Positions 50,270 through 60,942 of a stretch of DNA of 64,000 bases are shown here, one piece after another. The notes beneath the pieces are model-generated. The model was given only the letters and a program-made list of their open reading frames with translations, ran no database searches and had not been told where the DNA came from. The stretch's first letter is position 1, and the number at the start of each line of letters is the position of its first letter. The DNA lies in contig JAIXYO010000046.1 in assembly GCA_027490215.1 (NCBI GenBank), positions 124,001 through 188,000 on the forward strand. The letters run 5' to 3'. The position numbers and the translations under genes are program-made. The DNA comes from Rubrivivax sp. (GTDB lineage Bacteria; Pseudomonadota; Gammaproteobacteria; Burkholderiales; Burkholderiaceae_C).

Positions 50270-51156
50270 GGATCAGCCCTGGCGGCGTTGGTGCCACCAC
50301 CGAAAGAGCCGCAGTGGCGCTGCTTCGCGGCAGCGTTCTCTGGATTGGTGTGGCGGCTTTGCTTGCAGGCTGTGTGAGCCGACCTGACAGCAGATATCCC
50401 CCCAACTCTGCCAATGCCGCCAGTCGTGGCACCTACTCAACAGACACGAAAGACCGACCCACCGCCTCAGATGAAACCGATGCTTCACGCCGAGCCAGCG
50501 TTCGACTCGAACTGGCGGGCGCCTATTTCAGTCGCGGTCAAATGACGACGGCGCTCGATGAGGTCAAGAAGTCGATCGCTGCCAACCCCAATGTGGCCGC
50601 GGCATTCAACCTGCGTGGACTGATCTACGGCAACCTCGGCGACCATCAACTGGCTGAGGAAAGCTTCCGCCGCGCGATGCAGCTCGACCCGAAGGACGCC
50701 GATGTGATGCAGAACTTCGGCTGGTACCTTTGCCAGCGGGATCGTTACGCTGAAGCCGACGTGCTCTTTTCTCGGGCACTGGCGGTCCCTCAATACCAGG
50801 AAAGCGCCCGCACGTTGCTTACGCAGGGGGTGTGCCAGGCGCGAGGCGGCAAGCCCGAGGAGGCCGAGCGCACGTTGGCGCGGGCCTACGCGCTGGAGCC
50901 GGGCAACCCGGCTGTCGCCGTCAACCTCAGTGAAGTGCTGTATCGCAAGGGTGATGTGGAGCGGGCCCGCTTCTACATCCGTCGGGTCAATGCGGTGCCA
51001 AACTTTGTGAGCGCCCAGACCTTGTGGCTGGCCGCTCGCATCGAGAACAAGATCGGAAACGCGCAGGGGGCGGCAGATTTCAGCGAGCAACTGCGCAACC
51101 GCTTTCCGCAGTCACCCGAGGCCACCGCCTTGGCCGAGGGGCGATTCAATGAGTGA
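50266..51156 (+). CDS. pilW: Type IV pilus biogenesis lipoprotein PilW/PilF
   Basis: Outer-membrane pilotin-type lipoprotein that helps the PilQ secretin assemble. The 296 residues start with a signal peptide and lipobox LLAGC (lipidated C36), then about six TPR motifs: [60 protein letters not shown] and [20 protein letters not shown]. Overlap with both neighbours (ATGA with rlmN, 8 bases with rodZ) indicates an operon. The name PilF is used in Pseudomonas. Confidence 0.93.
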   Translation: MRISPGGVGATTERAAVALLRGSVLWIGVAALLAGCVSRPDSRYPPNSANAASRGTYSTDTKDRPTASDETDASRRASVRLELAGAYFSRGQMTTALDEVKKSIAANPNVAAAFNLRGLIYGNLGDHQLAEESFRRAMQLDPKDADVMQNFGWYLCQRDRYAEADVLFSRALAVPQYQESARTLLTQGVCQARGGKPEEAERTLARAYALEPGNPAVAVNLSEVLYRKGDVERARFYIRRVNAVPNFVSAQTLWLAARIENKIGNAQGAADFSEQLRNRFPQSPEATALAEGRFNE

Positions 51157-52060
51157 GCCTGGTGCTCAGGGCTTGAGCCAGCCCACTGGCGCATCGCCGA
51201 GCGCCGGCACACAGTTGCGCACGGCGCGGCAGGCTCAGGGGCTACACATCGCTGCGTTGGCGGCATCTATCAAGGTGTCGCAGCGCAAGCTCGAACTGCT
51301 AGAGGCCGACCGCTTGGCTGAATTGCCCGATGCGACCTTTGCACGGGCACTCGCGCAGACCATCTGCCGCAGCCTGAAGATCGATCCCGCACCGGTGCTG
51401 GCTGCATTGCCTCAGGCGCCGGGTTATCGCCTGGACGCTGTCGATGCCGGCATCAACACGCCGTTTCGCGATCGCCCCGGACGCCATGAGCCCGCGCCTT
51501 TTCTGGCGCTGACCTCGCCGGGCGTGTGGGTGACCGCACTGATTGCTGGCGCGGCATTGTTGGTCCTGCTGATGCCGGCCGACTGGGCTTCGTCGATCCA
51601 AAGTGCGATTTCCAGTCCGCCACAGGCAACGCCAGCGTCCGCTGCGCCAGTGGTCGCAGCGGACGAGCCGCCAGCGCTTGCCGCGGCGCCTGTCGATGTC
51701 GCAGCGGTGCCGACAGACGCTGCCTCCGCGGCCATCGGCGATGTGGCGGCGAGTGCCGTGGTTGTTGAACTGCCGGCATCGTCGGCCGCCAGCGCCTTGC
51801 CGTTGACCGCGACGGCGGCGGTAGTCGGTCCGCTGCAGCTGAATGCCAGCGCGGAAACATGGGTGGAAGTGGTCGATGGCGAGTCGAGGGTGCTGGTTTC
51901 GCGAATTCTCGCGAGCGGTGAAGCCCTGGTGCTCGACGGAGCCTCTCCGTTCAAGCTCAAGATCGGCAATGCGGCCGGTACCAAGGTGGCGTTCCGCGGA
52001 CAGGCCGTCGATCTAGCATCGTCGACGCGTGACAACGTGGCGCGTCTCGAACTGAAGTAG
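51149..52060 (+). CDS. rodZ: Cytoskeleton protein RodZ
   Basis: Membrane protein that links the MreB cytoskeleton to the cell-wall machinery. The 303 residues comprise a cytoplasmic Xre-type helix-turn-helix (about 20-75, GTQLRTARQAQGLHIAALAA), one membrane helix (about 124-142, GVWVTALIAGAALLVLLMPA), a long Ala/Pro/Val-rich periplasmic linker and a C-terminal DUF4115 domain (about 223-303, WVEVVDGESRVLVSRILASG and GNAAGTKVAFRGQ). The linker is low complexity. ispG follows. Confidence 0.93.
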   Translation: MSEPGAQGLSQPTGASPSAGTQLRTARQAQGLHIAALAASIKVSQRKLELLEADRLAELPDATFARALAQTICRSLKIDPAPVLAALPQAPGYRLDAVDAGINTPFRDRPGRHEPAPFLALTSPGVWVTALIAGAALLVLLMPADWASSIQSAISSPPQATPASAAPVVAADEPPALAAAPVDVAAVPTDAASAAIGDVAASAVVVELPASSAASALPLTATAAVVGPLQLNASAETWVEVVDGESRVLVSRILASGEALVLDGASPFKLKIGNAAGTKVAFRGQAVDLASSTRDNVARLELK

Positions 52061-52069
52061 GAGATCAGC

Positions 52070-53386
52070 ATGGGTGAGCTGCGCGAGCCGGGCCGATTGG
52101 CCAGCGATGGCTTCGAGGCGCTGGATGGATTCATCGAGCCGGCACGGCCAGCGTACAAGCGAACCCGCCAAGCGCAGGTGCGCTACGGCTCGCGCGTGTT
52201 GACGATCGGTGGCTCTGCGCCGGTGCGGGTGCAGTCGATGACCAATACCGACACCGTCGATGTGATCGGTACGGCCATCCAGGTAAAGGAACTGGCGGTG
52301 GCCGGTTCGGAGCTCGTGCGCATCACCGTCAACACGCCGGAGGCTGCCGCGGCCGTTCCGCACATCCGCGATCAGCTTGACCGCATGGGCATCGAGGTCC
52401 CGCTGGTTGGCGACTTCCACTACAACGGGCATCGGCTGCTGAGCGAACACCCTGCCTGCGCCGAAGCGCTGTCGAAGTACCGCATCAACCCGGGCAACGT
52501 GGGCAAGGGCGACAAGGGCGACCGCCAGTTTGCGCAGATGATCGAGATCGCCGCGAAGCTCGACAAGGTCGTGCGCATCGGCGTCAACTGGGGCAGCCTC
52601 GATTCCGAGCTGCTGGCTCAGATGATGGACGACAACGCCAAGCTCGCCGAACCGCATCCACCGCAGCAGATCATGTACCGCGCGCTGATCACTTCGGCGA
52701 TCACTTCGGCCAAGCGCGCCGAGGCGCTCGGCCTGAACGGTGACCAGATCATCCTGTCATGCAAGATGTCCGGCGTGCAGGATCTGGTCAGTGTCTACCG
52801 CGCGCTGGCCAAGCGCTGCGACTACGCCTTGCACCTGGGACTGACCGAGGCGGGCATGGGCACCAAGGGCACGGTCGCGTCGGCCACCGCACTGGCACTG
52901 CTGCTTCAGGACGGCATCGGCGACACCATCCGCGTGTCGTTGACGCCACAGCCTGGCGAGCCGCGTACGCAGGAAGTTGTCATCGCGCTGGAAATCCTGC
53001 AATCGCTGGGCCTGCGATCGTTCAACCCCAGCGTGACGGCGTGTCCCGGCTGCGGCCGCACCACCAGCACCACTTTCCAGGAACTGGCCAAACAGATTGA
53101 CGACCACTTGCGCGCGCAGATGCCGGTCTGGCGAGCGCGCTATCCCGGCGTCGAGAAGATGAAGGTTGCCGTGATGGGCTGCATCGTCAACGGGCCCGGT
53201 GAAAGCAAGCATGCAGACATTGGTATCAGCCTGCCCGGCACTGGCGAAGCCCCCGCCGCGCCGGTATTCATCGACGGCGTCAAGGCATTGACGCTGCGCG
53301 GTGACCACATCGCCGAAGAGTTCCATGCACTGGTCGAGCGCTACATCGATAAGCGCTACGGCACGGCAACCGCTTCGACCACCTGA
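52070..53386 (+). CDS. ispG: (E)-4-hydroxy-3-methylbut-2-enyl-diphosphate synthase (ispG)
   Basis: Iron-sulfur enzyme of the MEP isoprenoid pathway converting methylerythritol cyclodiphosphate to HMBPP; its products feed the farnesyl diphosphate used by HpnD. The 438 residues begin with about 40 extra residues, then [34 protein letters not shown] and [12 protein letters not shown], and the cluster ligands in [10 protein letters not shown] and [11 protein letters not shown] (about 323-326 and 368). Longer than the 370-residue E. coli protein but usual for betaproteobacteria. Confidence 0.97.
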   Translation: MGELREPGRLASDGFEALDGFIEPARPAYKRTRQAQVRYGSRVLTIGGSAPVRVQSMTNTDTVDVIGTAIQVKELAVAGSELVRITVNTPEAAAAVPHIRDQLDRMGIEVPLVGDFHYNGHRLLSEHPACAEALSKYRINPGNVGKGDKGDRQFAQMIEIAAKLDKVVRIGVNWGSLDSELLAQMMDDNAKLAEPHPPQQIMYRALITSAITSAKRAEALGLNGDQIILSCKMSGVQDLVSVYRALAKRCDYALHLGLTEAGMGTKGTVASATALALLLQDGIGDTIRVSLTPQPGEPRTQEVVIALEILQSLGLRSFNPSVTACPGCGRTTSTTFQELAKQIDDHLRAQMPVWRARYPGVEKMKVAVMGCIVNGPGESKHADIGISLPGTGEAPAAPVFIDGVKALTLRGDHIAEEFHALVERYIDKRYGTATASTT

Positions 53387-53476
53387 GCCCGCCCGATGGC
53401 GGCACCCGCCGCCTGTTCTTCACTGCCGCCATCCTCTGGACACCTCGGCTGTGTCCGTTGAATTCCTGAGAACGCC

Positions 53477-54772
53477 ATGAGCGACACCATCCAAGCCGTC
53501 AAGGGCATGAACGACATCCTGCCGCCGGAATCGGCGACTTGGGACTGGTTCGAGGGGCTCGTTCGCTCGCTGATGAAGCGTCACGGCTATCTGGGCGTGC
53601 GCACACCGATCGTCGAGCCGACCGCGCTGTTCGTGCGCGGATTGGGCGAGGTCACCGACATCGTCGAGAAGGAGATGTACTCCTTCGTCGATTCGATGAA
53701 CGGTGACCGCCTCAGCCTGCGGCCTGAAAACACTGCCGGCGTCGTGCGGGCCGTCACTGAACACTCCCTGCTGCGCGATGGTGGCAAGCGGCTGTACTAC
53801 ATCGGTCCCATGTTCCGCCACGAGCGGCCGCAGAAGGGTCGCTACCGGCAGTTCCATCAGGTTGGTGCCGAGGCGCTGGGTTTCGCCGGGCCCGATGTCG
53901 ATGCCGAACTGATCCTGATGTGCCGCATGCTTTGGCGCGAGTTGGGGCTGGTCGAAGGCCGTGATCTGCGGCTGGAACTCAACAGCCTGGGCCAGCCCGA
54001 GGAGCGCCGCGCGCATCGCGAGGCCCTGATTGCTCACTTCGAAGCGCACGCCGAACTGCTTGACGAAGACGCGAGGCGCCGCCTGCACAGCAATCCCTTG
54101 CGTATCCTCGACACCAAGAATCCGGCAATGCGGGCACTGGTGGAGGCTGCGCCGCAGCTGATGAACTTTCTCGGCGCCGAATCCCTGGCGCACTTCAATG
54201 CCGTTTGTGCGGCACTCGATGCGGCTGGTCTGACGTACCGAATCAATCCGCGGCTGGTGCGCGGCATGGACTACTACAACTTGACCGTGTTCGAGTGGGT
54301 CACTGAAAGGCTGGGTTCACAAGGTACGGTGTGCGGCGGCGGGCGGTACGACACGCTGATCGAGCAACTGGGCGGCAAGCCAGCGCCGGCCGTGGGATGG
54401 GGCCTGGGCATCGAGCGGCTGCTGCTGCTGCTGCAGGAAGCCGGCATCGGGGCGCCTGCCGTCGCACCCGATGCCTATGCCGTGGTGCCATCGCCCGCGA
54501 CGATGCCAATCGCGCTTCGCACCTTGGACGCGCTGCGTGCGGCCGGTGTGTCGGTGCTGATGCATGCCGCCGGCCGCGACGGCCTGGGCAGCATGAAGTC
54601 GCAATTCAAGCGCGCCGATGCCAGCGGCGCCCGTCACGCGCTGATTTTTGGCGATGAAGAAGTGGCCCGCGGCGAGGTGGCCGTCAAGCCCTTGCGCGAA
54701 GCCAGCGCCGCGCAACATACACGCGTCCTGTCAGATGCAGCGCTGTGGGCGGACGAATTGCGCACCGCATAA
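53477..54772 (+). CDS. hisS: Histidyl-tRNA synthetase
   Basis: Class II synthetase charging tRNA-His. The 431 residues have [20 protein letters not shown] at the start, motif 2 [18 protein letters not shown] (about 113-130), the histidine-binding loops [12 protein letters not shown] (His A type), and motif 3 [16 protein letters not shown] (about 300-315), with an anticodon-binding domain at the end. The yfgM-like gene follows 29 bases after the stop. Confidence 0.98.
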   Translation: MSDTIQAVKGMNDILPPESATWDWFEGLVRSLMKRHGYLGVRTPIVEPTALFVRGLGEVTDIVEKEMYSFVDSMNGDRLSLRPENTAGVVRAVTEHSLLRDGGKRLYYIGPMFRHERPQKGRYRQFHQVGAEALGFAGPDVDAELILMCRMLWRELGLVEGRDLRLELNSLGQPEERRAHREALIAHFEAHAELLDEDARRRLHSNPLRILDTKNPAMRALVEAAPQLMNFLGAESLAHFNAVCAALDAAGLTYRINPRLVRGMDYYNLTVFEWVTERLGSQGTVCGGGRYDTLIEQLGGKPAPAVGWGLGIERLLLLLQEAGIGAPAVAPDAYAVVPSPATMPIALRTLDALRAAGVSVLMHAAGRDGLGSMKSQFKRADASGARHALIFGDEEVARGEVAVKPLREASAAQHTRVLSDAALWADELRTA

Positions 54773-54801
54773 TCGGAGGTCACTCGAAACTCATTGCAAG
54801 C

Positions 54802-55491
54802 ATGGCCACGCATCTCGATCTTCAAGAACAAGAACAGCTTGATGCCGTCAAGCAATTCTGGAAGCGCAATGGCAACCTCGTCACTTGGCTGTTGATTGCT
54901 GTGCTGGTGGCTTATTCCGGCTGGACCGGCTGGAAGTGGTGGCAGCGCGAGCAAGCCACACAGGCCGGAGCGATGTTCGACGAACTTGACAAGGCAGCCC
55001 AAGCCGCCGATGTCGACAAGGCCACTCGCGTGTTCGGTGACCTGAAGTCGCGTTACCCCAAAACCGCTTTTGCGCAACAAGGCGGATTGCTTTCGGCCAA
55101 GGTGCAGGCGGAGAAGGGTCAGGCCGATGCGGCGCAGGCAACGCTCGAATGGGTTGCTGCCAATGCGACCGAGGTCGAGTACCAAACCATCGCCAGACTG
55201 CGGCTGGCCGGCTTGCTGCTCGACAGCAAGAAGTACGACGAGGCCTTGAAGCAACTGGATGCGGCCACTGCGGCTGGCTTCGAGCCCTTGGTGGCAGATC
55301 GCCGTGGCGACGTGCTGATGGCCCAAGGCAAGGCCGACGATGCCAAGGCTTCCTACAACAAGGCATGGCAGGCGATGGACCCGAAAATCGAATACCGGCG
55401 CCTGATCGAGGCCAAGCTGGCCGCACTGGGTGCAGCGCCGGTGACCCCCGTGGCGGCTGATGCGACCGCAGAAGCAGGAGCGGTCAAGTGA
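54802..55491 (+). CDS. YfgM-like TPR membrane protein (ancillary SecYEG translocon/BAM-region protein)
   Basis: A 229-residue protein with a cytoplasmic N-terminus (MATHLDLQEQEQLDAVKQFW), one membrane helix (about 26-42, VTWLLIAVLVAYSGWTG) and periplasmic TPR-like repeats (TKVFGDLKSRYP-like and LRLAGLLLDSKKYDEALKQL), the TPR_21 pattern. E. coli YfgM interacts with SecYEG and the chaperone PpiD; this role is by homology. It starts at 54802; the open frame begins inside hisS. Its stop overlaps bamB (GTGA), keeping the hisS-yfgM-bamB-der order. Confidence 0.92.
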   Translation: MATHLDLQEQEQLDAVKQFWKRNGNLVTWLLIAVLVAYSGWTGWKWWQREQATQAGAMFDELDKAAQAADVDKATRVFGDLKSRYPKTAFAQQGGLLSAKVQAEKGQADAAQATLEWVAANATEVEYQTIARLRLAGLLLDSKKYDEALKQLDAATAAGFEPLVADRRGDVLMAQGKADDAKASYNKAWQAMDPKIEYRRLIEAKLAALGAAPVTPVAADATAEAGAVK

Positions 55492-56615
55492 GGCGCGCAG
55501 CGGTTGTTGGCGCCGCCTGCCTTAGCGTATTGCTGTCGTCGTGCGGCCTGATCTTTCCCGACAAGAACAAGCCTGAGCCGAAAGAGCTTGTACCGGTCAA
55601 GCCCACGATTGCAGGGCGCGTGGTGTGGACGGCCAGCACGGCCGATGTCGAGTTTCCGCTGTCGGTTGCCGTCAACGGCAGCACTTTCACCGTGGGCGCA
55701 TCGGATGGTTCAGTGATCGCACTCGATGCGGCCAAGGGTCGAGAAATCTGGCGTGCGAACACCAAGTCGGCACTCAGCGCCGGTGTCGGCAGCGATGGCA
55801 AGTTTGCGGCAGTGGTCACGCGCGATGGTCAGGTCGTCGTGTTTGAGGCCGGTCGTGAGCTTTGGCGGCAACCCGCCGGTACACGCGTCGTAACCGCCCC
55901 GTTGGTGGCTGGTGAGCGGGTATTCGTGGTCGGACTGGACCGCAGCGTGACGGCATTCGATGCGTTGAACGGTGCGCGGCTGTGGTCGGTGCAGCGACCG
56001 GGGGATCCGCTGACGCTGGCTCAGGCAGGTGTTGCGATGGCTTTCAAGAACACCTTGCTGGTCAGCCAGGGCGCGCGTCTGGCGGCACTGGACCCGGCCA
56101 ATGGTGCGCTGCGCTGGGACGTTGCATTGGCGACGCCTCGCGGTGCCAATGAGATCGAGCGTCTTGCTGACCTGGTCGGGCCAGCGGTTCGAGTTGGCGA
56201 TGTGGTGTGCGCGCGTGCGTACCAAGCCAGCGTCGGTTGCGTCAACGCCGAGAGCGGTCAATTGCTGTGGACCAAGAATATCGGGGGGCGAGGCGGTCTG
56301 GCGGCCGATGAGCGCTACGTGTACGCGGCAGATGCCGCCGATCGCATCACGGCCTGGAAGGCCGACACCGGAGAGGTCGCCTGGACCACCGATGCCTATC
56401 TTTACCGCGAACTAACAACGCCCTTCAGCCTGGGTCCCGTGCTCGTTTTTGGCGATTTCGAGGGCCAACTGCACTTCTTGGCGGCGGATCGCGGCGCGGC
56501 GCAACTGATATTGCCAACGGACGGCGCGCCGATGGCCGCTGCGCCAGTGGTGTCGGGCACCACGGTGTTGATCGTCACCCGCGACGGCGGGCTGTTTGCC
56601 TTACGGCCTGAATGA
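55488..56615 (+). CDS. bamB: Outer-membrane assembly lipoprotein BamB
   Basis: Eight-bladed beta-propeller lipoprotein of the BAM complex. The 375 residues start at a GTG (GTGA overlap) with a signal peptide and lipobox LLSSC (lipidated C19). Propeller repeats of the PQQ type are evident: [80 protein letters not shown] and a final [13 protein letters not shown]. With BamD upstream in the window, two of the accessory BAM proteins are present here. Confidence 0.96.
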   Translation: MRRAAVVGAACLSVLLSSCGLIFPDKNKPEPKELVPVKPTIAGRVVWTASTADVEFPLSVAVNGSTFTVGASDGSVIALDAAKGREIWRANTKSALSAGVGSDGKFAAVVTRDGQVVVFEAGRELWRQPAGTRVVTAPLVAGERVFVVGLDRSVTAFDALNGARLWSVQRPGDPLTLAQAGVAMAFKNTLLVSQGARLAALDPANGALRWDVALATPRGANEIERLADLVGPAVRVGDVVCARAYQASVGCVNAESGQLLWTKNIGGRGGLAADERYVYAADAADRITAWKADTGEVAWTTDAYLYRELTTPFSLGPVLVFGDFEGQLHFLAADRGAAQLILPTDGAPMAAAPVVSGTTVLIVTRDGGLFALRPE

Positions 56616-56640
56616 CGCAGCCTCTCGGGAGTCTTGCTTG

Positions 56641-57975
56641 ATGAAGCCGGTCGTCGCCATCGTTGGTCGGCCGAATGTCGGCAAGTCCACGTTGTTCAAC
56701 CGCATGACCAAAAGCCGCGACGCGATCGTTGCGGACTTTGCCGGGCTGACACGGGATCGCCACTATGGCGACGGCCGTATCGGCGACCGCGAGTTCATCG
56801 TGGTCGACACCGGCGGATTTGAGCCCACCTGCGACACGGGCATCGTCAAGGAAATGGCCAAACAGACGCGCCAGGCGGTGGCCGAGGCCGATGCGGTGAT
56901 CTTCGTCGTCGACATCCGCGGCGGGTTGTCGGCGCAGGACCACGACATCGCTCGCTACCTGCGCACCGTGGGCAAAACGGTAGTGCTGGCAGCCAACAAG
57001 GCTGAAGGCATGGTCGAGTCGCCCTTGCTGGGCGAGTTCTACGAACTCGGCATGGGGGAGCCGCATCCGATCTCTTCCGCGCACGGCCAGGGCATTCGCA
57101 GCCTGACCGAGGCGGCACTGGCCAGTTTCGCATTCGATGAAGATGACGATGCGGATGTGGATGAGGCTTCGCCGATCCGGCTGGCCGTGGCCGGCCGGCC
57201 CAACGTCGGAAAATCGACGCTGATCAACACTTGGCTGGGTGAAGAGAGGTTGGTTGCGTTCGACATGCCGGGCACCACCCGCGATGCGATCACCGTGCCG
57301 TTCGAACGCAATGGCCAGAAGTTCGAACTGATTGACACCGCCGGCCTGCGCCGCAAAGGCAAGGTGTTTGAGGCCATCGAGAAGTTCTCGGTGGTCAAGA
57401 CGCTGCAGGCCATCGCTGACGCGAACGTGGTTCTGCTGCTGCTCGATGCGACGCAGGGCGTGACCGACCAGGACGCGCACATTGCCGGCTACATCCTAGA
57501 GAGCGGTCGCGCCGTGGTGATTGCGGTCAACAAGTGGGATGCGGTCGACGACTATCAGCGGCAATTGCTGCAGAGATCGATCGAACAGCGCCTCGCCTTC
57601 CTGAAGTTCGCGCCGGTGCTGAACATTTCTGCGATCAAGCGCCAGGGGCTTGGGCCGGTCTGGAAAGCCATTGCAGACGCACATGCTTCCGCGACACGCA
57701 AGATGTCGACGCCGGTGCTGACACGCCTGCTGCTCGACGCCATCGAACACCAAGCGCCCCAGCGCGCGGGCATGTTCCGGCCGAAGCTACGCTATGCACA
57801 CCAGGGCGGCATGAACCCGCCGATCGTGGTGGTGCATGGAAATTCTCTGGAACACGTGACAGCCGCCTACAAGCGCTTTCTTGAGGGCCGCATTCGAGAC
57901 CACTTCAAGCTGACCGGCACACCGCTGCGCATCGAGATGCGTTCCGGCAAGAACCCATTCGATGCCAAAGGCTGA
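56641..57975 (+). CDS. der: GTPase Der (EngA), ribosome biogenesis
   Basis: Double-GTPase protein needed for 50S subunit maturation. From the ATG at 56641 the 444 residues show two G domains: [12 protein letters not shown] and DTGGFE with NKAEG in the first, and [18 protein letters not shown] with NKWD in the second, followed by the KH-like domain (FVGR-type end, [20 protein letters not shown]). G-domain boxes are near 8-19 and 185-196. It lies 25 bases after bamB and precedes hfq. Confidence 0.98.
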   Translation: MKPVVAIVGRPNVGKSTLFNRMTKSRDAIVADFAGLTRDRHYGDGRIGDREFIVVDTGGFEPTCDTGIVKEMAKQTRQAVAEADAVIFVVDIRGGLSAQDHDIARYLRTVGKTVVLAANKAEGMVESPLLGEFYELGMGEPHPISSAHGQGIRSLTEAALASFAFDEDDDADVDEASPIRLAVAGRPNVGKSTLINTWLGEERLVAFDMPGTTRDAITVPFERNGQKFELIDTAGLRRKGKVFEAIEKFSVVKTLQAIADANVVLLLLDATQGVTDQDAHIAGYILESGRAVVIAVNKWDAVDDYQRQLLQRSIEQRLAFLKFAPVLNISAIKRQGLGPVWKAIADAHASATRKMSTPVLTRLLLDAIEHQAPQRAGMFRPKLRYAHQGGMNPPIVVVHGNSLEHVTAAYKRFLEGRIRDHFKLTGTPLRIEMRSGKNPFDAKG

Positions 57976-58056
57976 GGGGAATCCCCCAACGCGCCGGTAC
58001 CAGCAGGGTCCTGTGTTAACGTTTCCTGCGACAGTTCATTCAACACGGAGAATATC

Positions 58057-58299
58057 GTGAGCAATAAAGGTCAGCTTTTGCAGGACCCCTTTCTGAACGT
58101 GCTGCGCAAGGAGCACGTGCCGGTGTCCATCTACCTGGTGAATGGCATCAAGTTGCAGGGGCACATCGAATCGTTCGACCAGTACGTGGTCTTGTTGCGT
58201 AACACCGTGACGCAGATGGTCTACAAGCATGCCATTTCCACGGTGGTGCCAGGTCGCGCAGTGAACTTCCACGCTCCAGACGCTCCAGAGGCGGCGTGA
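58057..58299 (+). CDS. hfq: RNA chaperone Hfq
   Basis: Hexameric Sm-like protein that pairs small RNAs with mRNAs. The 80 residues carry Sm1 ([20 protein letters not shown], about 8-27, and [20 protein letters not shown]) and Sm2 ([15 protein letters not shown]). It ends soon after Sm2, with only a short tail, unlike the long tail of E. coli Hfq. hflX starts 37 bases later, as in most proteobacteria. Confidence 0.98.
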   Translation: MSNKGQLLQDPFLNVLRKEHVPVSIYLVNGIKLQGHIESFDQYVVLLRNTVTQMVYKHAISTVVPGRAVNFHAPDAPEAA

Positions 58300-58336
58300 A
58301 CGCACCCAACGATTACCGCGGGGCTATGTCGTCATT

Positions 58337-59584
58337 TTGAACCCAGACATTTCTGCCACGGCCGACCTCAATCCAGCGCGCGCGATTCTCGTGGGCGTGG
58401 CGATTGGACGCGCGCCAGGTTTTGACGAAACCCTTGACGAATTGGCGCTGCTGGCCGAATCGGCAGGCGACATCGCGATGGCCCGTGTGATTGCGCGGCG
58501 TAAATCGCCCGATCCGGCCCTGTTCATCGGTTCAGGCAAGGCGGACGAAATCAAGGCGCTGGTCGAGATGCACCGTGCCGAGGTGGTGCTGTTCGATCAG
58601 GCGCTGGGCGCCGCGCAGCAGCGTAATCTGGAGCGCCATTTGGGCGTAGCCGTTGCCGACCGGACGATGTTGATCCTGGAAATCTTCGCTGATCGCGCGC
58701 AGAGCCACGAAGGCAAGTTACAGGTCGAGTTGGCGCGGCTTCAGTACCTGTCGACGCGTCTGGTGCGCCGCTGGAGCCACCTGGAACGACAGCGGGGCGG
58801 TATCGGCAATCGCGGCGGTCCCGGCGAGGCGCAGATCGAACTGGACCGCCGGATGATCGGCGAGCGCATCAAGTCGGTGAAGGAGCGCCTGGAGAAGGTC
58901 AAGCGTCAGCGAAACACCCAACGCAAATCGCGTGAGCGCAGCGAGACCTTCCGCGTGTCGCTGGTCGGCTATACCAATGCAGGCAAGTCAACACTCTTCA
59001 ACAAGCTGGTCAAAGCGCGCGCCTACGCTGCAGACCAGCTGTTCGCCACGCTGGACACCACAACGCGCCAGATGTACCTGGAGGAGGCGGGCCGAAACGT
59101 GTCGCTTTCAGACACCGTTGGGTTCATTCGCGACCTGCCGCACAAATTGGTTGAAGCCTTCGAAGCCACCTTGCAGGAGGCCGCTCAGGCAGATCTGCTG
59201 TTGCATGTTGTTGATGCGGCAAGCCTGAACCGCGACGAACAGCGGTTCGAGGTCGAGCGGGTGCTGGCCAGCATTGGCGCTGCCCAGGTGCCGCAGATTC
59301 TGGTTTTCAACAAGGCCGATTTGCTGGCGCAACATCAGTCGCCGCTCACTGAGATCGACGCGATCGTCTTCGACGATGGTCGTCTGGTGCCGCGCGTGTT
59401 CATCAGCGCCGAGCAAGGATCCGGCTTGGACTCGCTGCGCCATCTGATTGCCGAATTTGCTACCGGCATCGTCGCAGCCCCCTTGAATTCGAGTGACAAG
59501 TTACTCACATCCCCGTCTGACGTCGATGACGGAGATGCCTCGCTGCTCCCAGAATCCACCGGAACTTTTCCCCTCCACGCATGA
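58337..59584 (+). CDS. hflX: Ribosome-associated GTPase HflX
   Basis: Splits stalled or heat-stressed ribosomes in E. coli. The 415 residues, from a TTG at 58337, have the HflX N-terminal domain (DETLDELALLAESAGDIAMA and LFIGSGKADEIKAL, about 33-75), the coiled linker with HLERQRGGIGNRGGPGEAQI (about 151-170), and the G domain with LVGYTNAGKSTLFNKLVKAR, DTVGFIRDLP and FNKADLL. The C-terminus ends in a short variable tail. Its stop shares ATGA with hflK. Confidence 0.96.
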   Translation: MNPDISATADLNPARAILVGVAIGRAPGFDETLDELALLAESAGDIAMARVIARRKSPDPALFIGSGKADEIKALVEMHRAEVVLFDQALGAAQQRNLERHLGVAVADRTMLILEIFADRAQSHEGKLQVELARLQYLSTRLVRRWSHLERQRGGIGNRGGPGEAQIELDRRMIGERIKSVKERLEKVKRQRNTQRKSRERSETFRVSLVGYTNAGKSTLFNKLVKARAYAADQLFATLDTTTRQMYLEEAGRNVSLSDTVGFIRDLPHKLVEAFEATLQEAAQADLLLHVVDAASLNRDEQRFEVERVLASIGAAQVPQILVFNKADLLAQHQSPLTEIDAIVFDDGRLVPRVFISAEQGSGLDSLRHLIAEFATGIVAAPLNSSDKLLTSPSDVDDGDASLLPESTGTFPLHA

Positions 59585-60924
59585 AGATCAGTCGTCCCAT
59601 CGAAGTCCCGGGCCGTCCCGTTTCCCCTTGGCTCGCCCTGGCTCACAGTGCCAAGGCGTTGTCGATCGGCGTGGTCGCGCGCTTGATCGCGCTGCTGTCC
59701 GTTCGGCGCAGTGCATCACCATCCGGGCTGTCCGACCCCTACCTGAACAAGGGCGAGGGCCCGCCAGACCTTGACGAGTTGTGGCGGGACTTCAACAAAA
59801 AACTCAGTGGCCTGTTCGGTGGCAAGGGAGGTGGCACGCGCACACCGAATCCCGGTGATGGTGGCAACTTTCAGCCGGACATGAAAAGCGCTGGCATCGG
59901 TGTCGGTCTGATGGCCGGCGTGGCAGCCTTGCTGTGGCTGGGCAGTGGCTTCTTTATTGTGCAGGAAGGTCAGCAGGCAGTTGTGACGTCGTTCGGCAAG
60001 TACACCCATACGGCTGACGCCGGGTTCCAGTGGCGCATGCCATATCCGTTCCAGGCGCACGAGACTGTGCCAGTCACTCAGTTGCGCTCGATCGAGGTGG
60101 GTCGCAACGCAGTAGTCCAATCGACCGGGCTGCGTGATTCTTCGATGCTCACCCAGGACGAGAACATCGTCGACATACGTTTCACCGTCCAGTACCGCCT
60201 CAAGGATTCGCGCGCCTACCTGTTCGAGAATCGCAATCCTGATGATGCGGTGGTGCAAGCCGCTGAATCAGCGGTACGCGAGATCGTTGGCAAGAGCACG
60301 ATGGATTCGGTGCTCTACGAGCAACGCGATGCGATTGCCAACGAACTTGTCAAATCGATCCAGACTCAGGCGGATCGGCTCAATACCGGCATTCTGGTCG
60401 TCAATGTCAACGTGCAGAACGTGCAGGCTCCGGAGCAGGTACAGGCCGCTTTCGACGACGCTTTCAAGGCTGGTGCGGACCGTGAACGCCTGAAGAACGA
60501 GGGCCAAGCCTATGCGAACGATGTGATTCCCAAGGCGCAAGGCACCGCCGCACGCTTGCGTGAGGAATCTGAAGGCTACAAGTCGCGTGTCGTTGCCCAA
60601 GCGGAGGGTGATTCGCAGCGCTTCTCCAGCGTGTTGATTGAATACAAGAAAGCGCCTGCGGTAACCCGCGACCGGCTCTACATCGACACGATGAAGGAGG
60701 TCTATTCAAACGTCAGCAAGGTGTATGTCGACAGCCGCAACAACTCGAACTTGCTGTACCTGCCGCTGGACAAACTGATCCAACAAACCGCCGCGGCCAC
60801 AGCGCCCGTAGCGGGCAACGCCAATTCGACGGCCGACGCCAACACATCGGCGCCGACAGCCCCCGCCTCGCTGGATGTGCGCTCGCGTGATGGTCAACGC
60901 GGCCGCGATCGCGACGGTCGCTGA
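59581..60924 (+). CDS. hflK: HflK, membrane protease modulator (SPFH protein)
   Basis: With HflC forms a membrane complex that surrounds FtsH and controls its protease. The 447 residues have an unusual N-terminal extension of about 50 residues before the standard SDPYLNKGEGPPDLDELWRD start, a Gly/Pro stretch, one membrane helix (about 105-123, GVGLMAGVAALLWLGSGFFI) and the SPFH/band-7 domain (FIVQEGQQAVVTSFGKYTHT to about 350). The ending is Ala/Thr/Asn-rich with basic Arg-Asp residues. An ATGA overlap with hflX and the absence of another ATG before the standard start support the longer form. Confidence 0.95.
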   Translation: MKISRPIEVPGRPVSPWLALAHSAKALSIGVVARLIALLSVRRSASPSGLSDPYLNKGEGPPDLDELWRDFNKKLSGLFGGKGGGTRTPNPGDGGNFQPDMKSAGIGVGLMAGVAALLWLGSGFFIVQEGQQAVVTSFGKYTHTADAGFQWRMPYPFQAHETVPVTQLRSIEVGRNAVVQSTGLRDSSMLTQDENIVDIRFTVQYRLKDSRAYLFENRNPDDAVVQAAESAVREIVGKSTMDSVLYEQRDAIANELVKSIQTQADRLNTGILVVNVNVQNVQAPEQVQAAFDDAFKAGADRERLKNEGQAYANDVIPKAQGTAARLREESEGYKSRVVAQAEGDSQRFSSVLIEYKKAPAVTRDRLYIDTMKEVYSNVSKVYVDSRNNSNLLYLPLDKLIQQTAAATAPVAGNANSTADANTSAPTAPASLDVRSRDGQRGRDRDGR

Positions 60925-60942
60925 ACCTGGACGGACTCCACC

